A stretch of 64,000 bases of DNA from Utricularia gibba (lineage: Eukaryota; Streptophyta; Magnoliopsida; Lamiales; Lentibulariaceae). Location of the stretch: contig NEEC01000018.1 in NCBI GenBank assembly GCA_002189035.1, positions 186,001 through 250,000 on the forward strand. Direction: 5' to 3'. Position numbers and translations under genes: made by a program. Positions 50,625 to 61,658 of the stretch are shown one piece after another. Position 1 is the first letter of the stretch. Every line of letters begins with the position of its first letter. Under the pieces are notes generated by a model. It did no database searches, was not told the DNA's origin, and saw nothing but the letters and a program-made list of their open reading frames with translations.

Positions 50625-51675
50625 TTAAGATCTACTTTCGGATACTAAACCATGCACAATAAGCTCTCTCTCATAGTCGCTAGAGGCAAGGAAATAGCGC
50701 AACCTCGCAGGGTTGGAACTAATCGTCTCTGCTATGGTAAAATGTTCGATGGCAGTTAATTGCACCGGCATACCTCTAATGATCTCCCTTGCCTGATGCT
50801 GATTATCCACCAACTCCCGTGCTTGCTGCACCACTATTAATCCCAAGTGACGTAGCTCTTTGCATGTGCGCACGTTAAGCTCCTTGATTTCTGTGATAAA
50901 CTGCACATCATCATCGATTCCCCTTGGTCCCATGCCGCTTTGTCCAGTGCGCCGCGTCAAGTCGGTGGTATTGTGTGATTCAGAGTCCCTACTAGGCGTG
51001 ACGTTCACACCCTCTGCAGCGCAACCAATTGGGGCACAAGGTGTGTCAGCATACGATAAGTTCATATCATGTCTAGTGCTATCCGGGTCCAGAGGGCAAT
51101 CCGAAGATACTTTCAGATTCTCCCCCACATCTTCCATGAATTTCCTCTTCTTGGTCATGGCTACATAGCTCATCGTTTCTTCTCCTGTAGCCTGATCCTT
51201 TCCAAAGATTTCTTGCCACTCCATGTAATACGGCCACGCCTTGTGTCTTAGGGCGCACAGTCTGGGTGCATGCTGACATAATAACACGGTCAGCACCGGA
51301 TATAACACAGCAACAACAGGGCATACATACCTGATCAATCTCCTTCCAAACCTCATCGTCTGCGTCTACGGTGTAGGTCAGCTCACTAAGACCGGTGCTT
51401 GACCATGATAAAAAATCTACAAGGAGGTAGTAGTCTTTTTTCCAGGTGTGAACCTTGCTAGATATATGGGGGTGTGCGTGGATGTCGGTTCTAGGTCGGA
51501 GTTTCAAAAACTCTATCTCTAACGCTCGATGATACCCACCCCTAAAACCATTCTCAATTTTCTAGACTTCTTTCACTATCTGCTTCAAAGCGTGTAACAA
51601 GTCTTTCTCTTCATCTGGCTTCCAGGCGCGTTTCGTTTTTTTGTGAGACTCTTCCACCACGTTTGGGCTATGCAT
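50625..51675 (-). pseudogene. PIF/Harbinger Myb/SANT-like accessory protein (ORF1), one nonsense mutation
   Basis: Predicted exons 51675-51331 and 51272-50625 with a 58-bp GT-AG intron give 330 residues. The N-terminus reads RAWKPDEEKDLLHAL, then KIENGFRGGYHRALEIEFLK, DADDEVWKEIDQ and PYYMEWQEIFGKDQATGEE, the order seen in plant Myb/SANT-like DNA-binding domains. The C-terminal half is acidic and helical and ends ESRS. In PIF/Harbinger elements this protein binds DNA and brings transposase to the nucleus and element ends (family knowledge). One TAG at 51564-51562 (residue 38) interrupts it. The start is the ATG at 51675; an upstream in-frame start is possible. Confidence 0.8.
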
Positions 51676-51900
51676 ACCTGCAATCTGTGCTGGAGGAAAG
51701 AAAACAGCAAGAACAAAGCACCTACACCGAACACTTACCACAAGTAAACCGTAAAATTCACTCAAAATTCAACGGATTTCAAACGAGAAACTCTGTGCAA
51801 CGAAGGGAGTATACAAACTAGATGTAACCCATGGCTCTTCAGTCTCAATTACTTGTGAAAACGAGAGACTCGTCAACCGACAGCACCGTGACAACGCACT

Positions 51901-52047
51901 GTGAAAGTCGGTGGACGAAGAGGGTAATGGTAATAAAGAGGAATATGTCTGAATGAGTAAAGTGGGTGTGAAAGTCGGTGGACGAAGAGGGTAATGGTAA
52001 TAAAGAGGAATATGTCTGAATGAGTAAAGTGGGTGTGAAAGTCGGTG
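51901..52047. repeat. 67-bp tandem duplication in the PIF/Harbinger subterminal region
   Basis: A unit beginning 'gtgaaagtcggtggacgaag' starts at 51901, 51968 and (partial) 52035. The first two copies are almost identical. Confidence 0.9.
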
Positions 52048-52199
52048 CACAAGTGTGAAATTCTATATTAGTAAATTCCCATGAAAATTATGTATAAACC
52101 CAATTTTATATCCACCTACCAAACGTGGGTTTATTTAAACCCAAATAATGTAAACTCATCAACCAAACATGATTCATAGAGACTAAATCCACAAAACCG

Positions 52200-52264
52200 G
52201 GTTCCCTAAACTCAAATATACTAAACCTGGGTTTAGTCCAAACCCAGCAACCAAACGCGCCCTA
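52200..52264 (-). repeat. Right terminal inverted repeat and subterminal region of the PIF/Harbinger element
   Basis: On the minus strand it begins GGGCGCGTTTGGTTGC, followed by internally palindromic GGGTTTGGACTAAACCC. It borders a TTA trinucleotide, the usual PIF/Harbinger target site. Confidence 0.75.
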
Positions 52265-52476
52265 ATGGTTCTTAGTAGTGAGCCATGATTAATGATCAAT
52301 AGAACTAGAAAATTTACAGGATGAAGTTGCTCATGTTCTCCGTGAACCATAGGGACTCCAGTAGGTTGTTGAGCGGTCATTTCTTTGTCAGTAGATGAAC
52401 TGGAAATTAATTCTTGCTTTTTCACCAGAAATGTGCGCTCAATCTCTGAATCTAAGGGGCACAAGATTTCCTGCAA
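52265..52476 (-). pseudogene. N-terminal gag fragment of the gypsy element
   Basis: Reads LCPLDSEIERTFLVKKQEL and then MVHGEHEQL, the start of Tat/Athila gag proteins. It is cut by the PIF/Harbinger end; the next recognisable gag sequence lies at 46049, more than 6 kb away. Confidence 0.65.
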
Positions 52477-52848
52477 GCTTTACCAACCATTTCTATCTTG
52501 TGTGCGCCACCAGTTTTCCCATGTGTGCAAGTAAGCTCTCAATCATTGATGTAGACTCTGACATGCTATAAGTCAATGGCCCTGACTAGTGTCAGTCTTC
52601 TACCCACAATTGATCGAAGTCGCATGAAAGGCACGAAACGTTAGTGTCTGGTCTCTTGCAAGTCTCTTGTAACACTTCATTTTGGGTGAAAGTGCACGAA
52701 AAAAGACAACAAAATATGTGCAAAATACAAAAATGAGATTTTTCTAAGAAAATAGAATAACTATCAATATAAATCCTACATTGAGTGACTTAACACTTAA
52801 TTAATATGTAATAATATATAATAAACACTTAGAAAATGACACTTAACA
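52477..52848 (-). repeat. Truncated 5' LTR of the gypsy element, family E
   Basis: On the minus strand it starts TGTTAAGTGTC at 52848 and aligns with the first 370 or so bases of 32826-33749 and 41038-40125. The rest of the LTR and the leader are missing; the gag start follows directly, so a deletion removed the interval. Confidence 0.7.
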
Positions 52849-52984
52849 AACTCCAAAGGGAGTGGGGTTGGGACGAGTCACCTTGGCCACCTTCTTACAG
52901 CAATATGACGTGACGTCATGGGACAAACGGATTGAGATCAAAGCCACCCAAAATATTGATAACATTCCTGAGTGGGGTAATGAA
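52849..52984 (+). repeat. Family A LTR fragment left of the hAT insertion
   Basis: Matches parts of the solo LTR at 11724-13008, for example 'ctccaaagggag' followed by 'gggttgggac' (12459 there) and 'aaacggat...atcaaagc' (about 12918). Internal deletions are evident. It continues at 55751-55792. Confidence 0.7.
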
Positions 52985-55750
52985 TAGTCCTGAGCATGGA
53001 TACGGGTCAACTGGGGTGAGCCCCAAGTCGAGTCGTTGAACCTGACAAGTTACCTAGGTAACTTGTGAAAAAACGAATGATTTATAGCTCAAATTGTTCC
53101 CAGCCCAATGATTGCTCCAAGACTAATGACTGTTTCTTAATTGCTAATATGGCTTTTGTTTTTATTTAACATATAGTCTTCCAAGTTAACTTTTTGTACA
53201 CTCACGCCCTTGTTTCTCCATAAATCATAAAATTCAATGTTCTTCAATCCTTCATATTCTATTCAAAGTTCCAATCATTTTTTCTACAAGTTAACTTTCT
53301 GTACACTTCCCATATCTTAAATCTGTTTGTTTCCCCCTTTTTTTGAAACCCTAGTTGAGAATCAAAGAGTTGTTCATATTTTGTGTTTTAACCTTTCATC
53401 TCACCTTTTTACTTTGATTTAATGCAAAAGATCCATTGAACCAGTCAATTCCATTTGCTTTTCTTGACGTGAATGAATCTGAAATTCATGGAAAAAGCTA
53501 GACAACATCAACGAAAAGAAAGGGCGGCAATGTGTAGCATAAGCATTTCGAGCATGATACAGTAAAAAAAGGGTAATTTGTAAAATTTTCGTAAGGGATA
53601 TGAGCATGGTAAGGGTAGTTTAACTATGAATTATAATTATCATATTATGAATAAGCATCCTGATAGATGGGTGGGAAAGGACGGGGAGGAAAATCGTAGA
53701 CATAATACTTTGAATGTTAAAGGTAGTAATCTTTATGTTTCTAAAAAGTTTTTTTTATTTGTATAAAACTCAAATTGATTATATGCTTACTTTAATTGTT
53801 AGTGAACATTCTTTTTGTGAAATAGAAAATCCAATCATGCAACATTCTTTTAAAGCACACATGCCGCAACAATATTTTCCATTTTCCAGAAGAAAAGTCA
53901 TTAGAATTGTGTTTCAACAATTTTAGGAGAAAACGACTTGTTTAATTTCTTTATTTCAGTTTGAAATGTAAATTTGGATTAACAATGGATTGTTGGCATG
54001 ATGGGAATGGGGAGGATTATATAGTAGTTAAGGCTAATTGGATTGATGATAAGTGGCTTATGCAAAAAAGATATTTGGCATTTAGAGAATTTGATACTCC
54101 TCATTCAGGTGCTAGGATTGCTAAGTTAATTATAGATCATGGAATATTGTATCATTGATCGTATTTTTTCAGTGGCTCTTGATAATACTTCTAGCAATTC
54201 TTCTGCAATTTCAGCCTTGAAAACGTCAATGAATCCCATTCTAAAAAGTTCTTTTTTCTGTACTCACTGTGCTTGCCATATATTGAATTTATGTATTTCG
54301 GTGCTTTTATGGTAAATGATTTTTTTCATGTTCTTGGGACCTTTTAAAATTCAATTAAGTTGATGAAAAAATGTAATCCTAAGAGAGCTATATTTAAGTG
54401 AGTTTGTGAAGCTCGTATGATTGCTCAATTAGGTGGAATTCTATTCTTCATATGATTAATTCTTTGCTACCTTAGAAGCATATTATTCCATCTTTTATAT
54501 CAATACATGTTGATCCTATGATTGAGCTAGATTCCATGAATTTTACTAAACTTGAATGTTTCTGTGATTTGTTATCTACCTATGAAAAATTTATGTATTC
54601 ACTTAGTGGATTAGACTATACTATCACTCATTTAGTGTTGCTTGCTTTAGTTGGTATCTCTAAAGATTTTAAAAAATGTCTTGATAAAGGATTTCTTACG
54701 GAAGTTGTTCATAATATGGTTGACAAATTTGCAAAATATTTTCAAAATATTCATGTTCTATTTCTTGTGTCTAGCATTCTTGATCCAAGGGTGAAGGCTT
54801 CCGGTTTGCAGGCAGGTTTAAAAATGTATTGTGATTATGCTATTTTTCTTAGAATTCCAAATATTGAGTCTAATGCTTTGGTTATGTATGATTTAGCTAT
54901 TAATGCTTTGAATCATTTATATGATTTATTTGAGATTGAGTCAGTAGCTCAAGCACTAGAGCAGAGATGGATGCATGTGCTTGAAATGGGTTGGAGGACT
55001 TCTATGCCATGGTGTTTGGTTCTCCGTGCACTCTTTTAAAAGATAGTGAAGCTGCATCATATAATGCAATTCACTAGGAAAAACATAAAGGAGATGAACT
55101 AGATATATTAGGATGGTGAAAGAGTCAAACGTCTATTTATCCTACATTGGCTACAATAGCAAAAGTTATTTTTACACCACTATTGCTAGTGGGAGTGCCT
55201 TCAATTTACGTGGCTGCATCCTAATTCCCCACCGTGAGAGCTTGGCAGATAGCATATTGGAGGTGTGCGTTTGCTTAAATAATTGGGTGATTGCTAATTT
55301 GAGATTAAATAATATCACAATAGATAAATGAGATGATAATGACGATGCCTCAGAGAGTTCTGAAATTGATTAATTTTTTTAATTTAATTTTTATGTTTTT
55401 TTATTTAATATTTATAATTTGATATTAATAAAAATAAATTTTTTTAACTTCGCATGTATTATACATAGCCAGTCCTTAGCCTAATAAAAGAAGAAGGAAA
55501 ACTTTATTATATTTTTAAATAGATCATATATGAATAAAAATAGAACAATATTTTTTAAAAAATAAGACGAAAATACAGGTTGGTGATTTCATACCCAGGA
55601 TAGCTCAATGAGTCGACAAGTAACAAGTCAATCTAGGTACAATATGAGTTGGGGGTCAAAACTCGTTAACCCATCGTCTCATGAACCGATGATATGGCCA
55701 TGACTCATTTGACTCAATACCTCATGAGTCCTGACCCATGCCCAAGTCTA
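52985..55750 (+). mobile_element. hAT transposon, degenerate
   Basis: Inverted ends TAGTCCTGAGCATGG (left) and, on the minus strand, TAGACTTGGGCATGG (right) enclose a hAT transposase relic. The 8 bp outside each end (gtaatgaa and gttacaac) both correspond to 'gtaacgac' in the uninterrupted family A LTR at 12967-12974, as an 8-bp hAT target-site duplication would. Length is 2766 bp. Confidence 0.8.
53630..55335 (+). pseudogene. hAT transposase, degenerate
   Basis: Landmarks in order: SEHSFCEIENPIMQHSFKAH near 53805-53865, FGLTMDCWHDGNGEDYIVV near 53967-54022, PHSGARIAKLIIDHG, then IDRIFSVALDNTSSNSSAIS near 54150-54210, CACHILNLC, RWNSILHMINSLLP near 54430, LDPRVKASGL near 54783, DILGW near 55100, and the C-terminal dimerisation region with SGSAFNLRGCIL and CVCLNNWVIANLRL (55185-55310). 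The acids of MDCW and LDN are retained. Stops and frameshifts are spread along it, so it is inactive. Confidence 0.85.
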
Positions 55751-55792
55751 GTTACAACTATGGTGGCTAGACCTCATTCTAGAGTCGTTGCA
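55751..55792 (+). repeat. Family A LTR fragment right of the hAT insertion
   Basis: Reads 'gttacaactatggtggctag' to 'gagtcgttgca', the counterpart of 12967-13008 in the solo LTR, including the CA end. Confidence 0.75.
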
Positions 55793-58645
55793 TCATGAGG
55801 GTGCACGAATTCTCAGCATATCCCATGTTAGCAATAGCTTAGTCACCAAAGCCACATCATCAATGGACCCAACAACACTCCACTTCCAGCCTGCTTTGAT
55901 ACCCACTTCTAATGGTAGGTTTATTTCCTTGCAATGCAGACACTCTTAGCCTGTGGCCTTCATTTCTATATTTCTTATAATATTGGGGATCCTTATTTAC
56001 ACTCTGCATAATCACATCTTTTGCCACTTTGATATCATATTTAGTTCTGTCTGATCGATAGAACATCCCCCATCTTGGACTATGCTTATTTTATATGACT
56101 TACAGAGGATACATATCCAAATATCCAAAGAAAATGACTGGAGATCCCAATCATCCTAACTCTCTTCCCATCAAGTTAGGATTGCTCTTTGGCGATGCAT
56201 ACCACTATGGGCCCATGGTGGTGGTGCTTGGTTTAGTGCTTTTTTCTTGATTTTTGGAGTGAACTCCCGATAGATCTTGATTTAGTCCGATAATTTTCCA
56301 TAGATAGGCAAAAGTTCCCAATTCTTGTATCTGATATAGGGTTACAATCTATCATACATTTTTAAAGTTAGAAAACTTGATCAAGATCTACAATCAGACC
56401 TGAACAGCCTTTTATAACTTATACAACAAAATATTTTTGTAGAGACTTCAAACCAAACCCCCCCCCCCCCCTCCCGAAGGGGTACGAAGATGAACAAGAG
56501 TGAAGTAAATGAAAGAATGTCAACCTAATTGAATAAATAGATTTAGTTACATAATTTTCTTTCATTTAACATTTTTAGGATTAGACTTTACTTTTCATGT
56601 TTGCTTAGTTTCTCGTTTCAGCAATGTGACTATGAAATACAATTATCTTGATTTTCTGAAATTAGTTTGCTTAATTTTGACATAAGTGGATAGATATTGT
56701 GTGCTGTAGCTGAGGGATAGAAGGGATGTATGGTGCGTTAGTTTGAGAACTGTAACTTGAGAATGTTGCTTGTATTTATTCAATATTTAAAGATACATCT
56801 TAGAGGTGAAAAAGGAAAAGGACTCCTAACATAGGAAACTTAATTTAGAGGGAAATCAAAGGTGTACATAGATACACCTAGATTATCTAGAGTTAGAAAA
56901 TATATTAAAGCTTGATAGAAAAAAACTAAGTCAATACATCCCCCTTGAAATCCTTAAGCCATCTATGTTTTAATTTTATTGAATTAAAGATTTAGTATTT
57001 TCTTTATTACTTTCTATTATTTCATATCGCTGTGTTTATGTATTGTTATTTTAGCTAAGAGGTACAATTGATTGTGAAATCGGAATGCATGAACTTTCAC
57101 ATAATATGTACTAGTTTACTTGAGTTTTTACCAACCCATGATAATTTTTTTATTTGTAGATTTTTACGCATTATAATGTTTTAAAATTGATATAATTCAA
57201 AAAGTCCATTTATTCTGAGATGAATTGGATTTTTCATTTTTCAATATCGAAAATCCTCATCTGTTATCAACCACATGCTTTTCCTATTGCAATCCAAAAA
57301 CAAGTTGCGTTGTTTGCTTCCTTTTATTTTATTTTCTTTCAATAAATTTCTGTTTGTGAGTATTTGTAAAATAGATTTTAATAGAATAAATCTTGATGTT
57401 TTACATTATGATGTAATCGAAAAATAAGTATGAGAAAGCGACAGCTAACATCTCCTTCATTGTTTCAACAAATTGACCAAAAATATCGTGCTAATTGACC
57501 AAACAAATTGACTTTGTCTCCAACTCCAATTCGGGTTATGTTCGTTGTCAATTTGAAAATTCACAAAGCTTTGCTCTCATTTTCATCTTCATAATCCCTT
57601 TTAGTCTCTTCTTTCTTTGAATGAAACAATGAAAAAGATTGATATTTGGTGCATGGCTGTTTTCATGGTCTCACATTTTTCTTTAATAATCAAAACATTG
57701 ATCATTGTTGTAAGAGAACACTTCTCTTCCGCAATGATAATTCACCCATCTGTTGTCATTATTATGATTGTAATGAGACTTGTTGTCAATCATTTCTCTA
57801 TACAATGTTGTTTTATTGGTGAAAATGGTCCACATAAGTGCCATGGTTTTACATTCGACACTTGCACAAGCTTGCTTCGATTGATCAGTGAAATATTTGC
57901 ATGAAGCTCTAAATTCTAGACGAGTTATCAAATAATTACCTGATGTTTATATAATTCGCAGTCAGTCATTGTTCTTCATGTTTGCAATTCCAGACACTTG
58001 ATTCTTTAGGATAAAGAACTCCTTCCCTCTCCTAGAGTCTTATTCCAGAATGTTTCTCCCGATGCCTACTTGTTGAAACCTATTTTCTTCTACACAATGT
58101 TATTAAAAAAGAAAGCACATTTGAAAAATTCAATTTTGGTAATGAAGAAAATGGTATTGTCCAAATCTTCCAAATTAGAAGGCGAGTGAGCTACAGTGGA
58201 ATAGATCCGAACAGGAGTCATTTCTCACAACATCTAATAGTTTGATTGCCCAAACAGGCTTTCATACAGATCGACATTTTGATTTATTTCGCCCATAAAT
58301 TCTCTCGACTTAAGGACTAAAGATTACATCTTGATTAATTTTCCGACCTCTCTGCATAAATATATAGGGAAGAAAATTGAATATAAAATGAAGAGATAAC
58401 TTTTCGAAAATAAAACTAAAATAAAAGAAAAAATGAATAGAAGCCCCAAAAGTAAAACGATTCTCGATAACATAACCATAAACTTAGATCATAAATCTGT
58501 AAATACACATTCAGTATCAACATAATAAAAAAAGATCATCTAGGTATATAATATATTATTTTTAAATTTTTCTAGAAATAAACTACATTAAACTGAAAAA
58601 AAAATTATAGAATTATAGAAAAAGAGTGTATTTGGAACAAGGTGA
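55793..58645. other. Mostly AT-rich sequence, no gene recognised
   Basis: A C14 run is at 56458-56471. Sequence near 56760-56950, with 'catcccccttgaaatcct', has the look of an LTR end but no partner. Short open frames such as 57617-57904 show no family motif. Confidence 0.4.
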
Positions 58646-59107
58646 CATATGATAACACATATTATTGAGTGATTGAATATAGGAAAATGACTCATGTTAT
58701 ACTACAAAAATTAAGTTTTCTTACCTAGTTCTATATTTTTGCACATAATATCGTAGTTGTGTTATTTTAATTTTAGTTGGAACTAAATCTATGATTTAGT
58801 CCCAACCTTCTAATAGTCTTCCTTGAGCAATGCAGCACATGTCGACAACACAAATCCCAAAGAGCCGAATATGAACAATGTAGTAGCAAAGAATGAGGTA
58901 GAAGTCTGAACAAACCAGGATAGATAAAGGAGGAGAAAGTAGTGAAACCAAGCTTAACAACCCTAATTAGAGGTAGACCAAAGATTAGGAGGAAAACAAG
59001 AGTTTGGGTAGACCTAGACCTTGTGAGTTAGTTGTTTGATTTATGGTTGTATGAGCTTGTTTAGTGATGAGCATACATCTCCCAGGAGTCCCAAGGCATC
59101 ACCCATT
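58646..59107 (+). repeat. Athila/Tat-type LTR fragment, family B (copy 2)
   Basis: Starts with 'tgataacacatatt' and aligns with 61659-62215, including 'aattagaggtagaccaaag', 'gtgagttagttgtttgattt' and 'gcatcacccatt'. It is internally deleted and ends abruptly at the RT fragment. Confidence 0.75.
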
Positions 59108-59108
59108 G

Positions 59109-59215
59109 GTGAGGATTTCATTGAAATTTTTATGGACGATTTTATAGTATATGGGGACGATTATGAGTCATGTTTAGACCATTTGATATTTACTTTGAAT
59201 TGTCATCAAATTAAT
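59109..59215 (+). pseudogene. Gypsy reverse transcriptase fragment with FMDD box
   Basis: Reads EDFIEIFMDDFIVYGDDYES and then CLDHLIF, the catalytic palm of Tat/Athila-type gypsy RT. Only about 35 residues remain, joined directly to the middle of a family B LTR. Confidence 0.8.
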
Positions 59216-59330
59216 ATCATTGATAAAATCCTCTATTTGATCTATATGCTATAGAAATTATGATGAGATCATAATGTGAGATTCTTCAAAGCATTTATAT
59301 TCAAGTTAAAAACTCCCTAGCTAGAGTGTT

Positions 59331-60578
59331 TGTGAAATGAGTATATTATAAATACGGATAAGCTAGCACACATTGAGTTCCCTAAACTGTTTAGGCAATA
59401 GTTCTCACAATTGATGTAATGAGATTACTAGAATCTATGTGTGGGTGTCGATTAGAGAATCGATTCACTGGATGACTCATCTTCAAGATGCTACTATGGG
59501 AAGCTAACCAAGTGTCATTAGCAAGATCTCGAATATGACAGCCATGCATGTAAGCTTAAACTTGAGGCCAACAAAGTTATCTTGATCTTAAGCTCACATT
59601 TTCGCTCATTACTAATGAGAGCCTAACCATGGCTTGCCTAGTATGGATGAGTAGGGATGTGACTCCTTAAGGTTGGAGATAGTTGATTGATCAATAAAGA
59701 ATTCATCACTCATGTTAGCGATGAGATCATATCTCAAGTAATTGCATCAAAGCCTAACCGTAAGTCCTGGGCCTAGGGTAATGACACTTGAATTGTTTGA
59801 GTAGGTCATTGAGTATTAGTGCTTGAATGCAATTATAAGTTCGATACATCACACACCCATGTTCTGGTATCGAATGAGATATAAGTATGATGAAAGCCAT
59901 TCATTACATGGTGACTGGTCATGGAAGGGCTCAATTAGTTCACCTGATTATTCTTTAATCTTGGGGATCATGATATGTTGCTAGACATCACTCATGATCG
60001 ATAATGATGGATTTAATTAATTAAGAGTTAATTAATAAATCCATCATTACGGCCTTGATTGAAGAAGCCTATAGGGTCACACACAACAGTGGAGTTACTC
60101 ATCGATATAAAATAGAATGACACAATTACATAAGATGTAATTGGTAAGGTGGATAAATTAAATAGAGAGTTATTTTGAGATTAATATTGATTAAACTCAA
60201 AATAAAAGATCTCATATAGATATGATTTGATATGTCACAAAAATATCTACAAAAAAAATTTAGATCTTGAGATCTGCTCAAAAGGTCTTCGTGCTCTCTG
60301 AGACTGATCCACAAGGAGGCGTTTTTCTCTACTAGCACCTGAGAAATTCGACCAGCATTCAAGAGCCTTGAGAAGGTTATCGACGCAGTGCTCCACGTGT
60401 AGATATCATAGAGGCTGTCTGCTATTGGCAGTTGGTGAACAATGGAGTCCTCTGAAAGGTATTTTCAGCATCCATTTGTCTGATTTATACCGTATTCCAA
60501 GATCTGCGTTGGGGGTTTCTCAAAATTTTTAAAATTCCGCTGCTTTTGAGACATACAATGTCTACGAGAAACCCATCA
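59331..60578 (+). repeat. 1.24-kb LTR-like dispersed repeat, family D (copy 2)
   Basis: Inverted relative to 46050-47289 and collinear with it from TGTGAAATGAG to AACCCATCA. High similarity over the whole length, including 'gaagaagcctatagggtcac' and 'tttaaaattccgctgctttt'. Confidence 0.8.
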
Positions 60579-61658
60579 GAAACCTCTGCTCAAACACTCA
60601 CAAACCGAAGGAATGAAAAAGGCTACTGCTGCAAGGAGCGAATTAACATGGTTTATGAAAGGCTTGGGCATTTGTTAAAGGAAGTGAAGGAACTGAAACA
60701 GGGAGTGAAGGACTCCTCAGTGATCAAGTAACATCATTCCATTGCCTCATCTTTATTTTTATTTTTATTTTTATTTCTATTTTTATTTTGATTTTTATGG
60801 TGTTAGTCTAAGTTAGGAGTAATTTAGTAGTGCAATGTTATGATCAAGAGAATTTTGTGAATGGTTGAGGAATTTTCTTACAAGTATGAGATGTTTCTCA
60901 TGATGCACGAAATGCATGAATTTCGTTATGGCCATTTATGAACCAGTGAGCATGTTTTCCCTTGCTTATTTTCATGAGGTAGCAGCATGCTCAATGTAGT
61001 CAGATTGGTGAATTCAAGATTTTTTTTAAGCAAATTGGCATGTGTTAATCTTTCTTGGAGGATTGGTTATCGCAAAATCCGTAGACAGCAAAAATAAACG
61101 GGTCAGAAAAGCATCATGACCAGAAAAGCGATGAGACCCACGTCTTGAAAAGCAACACTCAACAAAAGAGCGTGTGTGGACGGCAGAGTAAAGAGCATAG
61201 GGAGGTTATGAGAACAACTTAGAGGTGTAGAAGGGACCCCCGACGAATAAGGTGGAGAGTGCATTGCCCACACTCACATACAAAGAGGGGAAGCAAAAAT
61301 TACCTGAGTTGAACTCTAAATTCTCCCTGGTCTCGATCTCTGTAGAAAAAAAAAAGAGAAAGAAAGAGAATGAAAAAACAAAAGAGAGGAAGAGAAAAAA
61401 ATAGTAGTGACAACCACCATCCTTTGAAGGTAAGCATATGTTATTCTTGCTCATTTAATCTTCGAATGCACCTTTTAGGATGAAACTGTCATGTATGCTT
61501 GAGTGACACCCTCACATGCACACTGGCACCCCTTCAATTCATGCATTTTGAGCTGAATGTTAAGCATCCAGATCAATGTGTATGAGATTCATTAACTATT
61601 TGCCTCCTATTAGTCTTAGTTAGTACTTGAGGACAAGTATAGTGTCGTTGTAACATAA
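60579..61658 (+). other. 3' internal region of an Athila/Tat-like gypsy element
   Basis: A short frame ends RLGHLLKEVKELKQGVKD at 60731. It is followed by a (TTTTTA)n-like tract (60749-60797) of the kind found after coding regions of these elements, then a long noncoding part. Just before the LTR at 61659 comes 'acttgaggacaag' (about 61625), a motif typical of the 3' end of Athila/Tat internal regions. No intact gene. Confidence 0.5.

Larger units (their letters stand above)
47290..52264 (+). mobile_element. PIF/Harbinger transposon with two convergent genes; left end missing
   Basis: It carries the two gene types of autonomous plant PIF/Harbinger elements: a DDE transposase on the plus strand (47367-48711) and a Myb/SANT-like protein on the minus strand (50625-51675). 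The right end, read inward on the minus strand, starts GGGCGCGTTTGGTTGCTGGG next to TTA, which fits PIF/Harbinger ends and their TWA target site. The matching left end is not present; the element meets family D repeat at about 47290, only 77 bp before the transposase start. Few disabling mutations suggest it is the youngest DNA transposon here. Confidence 0.85.

Noticed and set aside
57617-57931. Overlapping open frames on both strands
   Set aside because: His/Ile/Val-rich chance frames in AT-rich DNA without homologous motifs.
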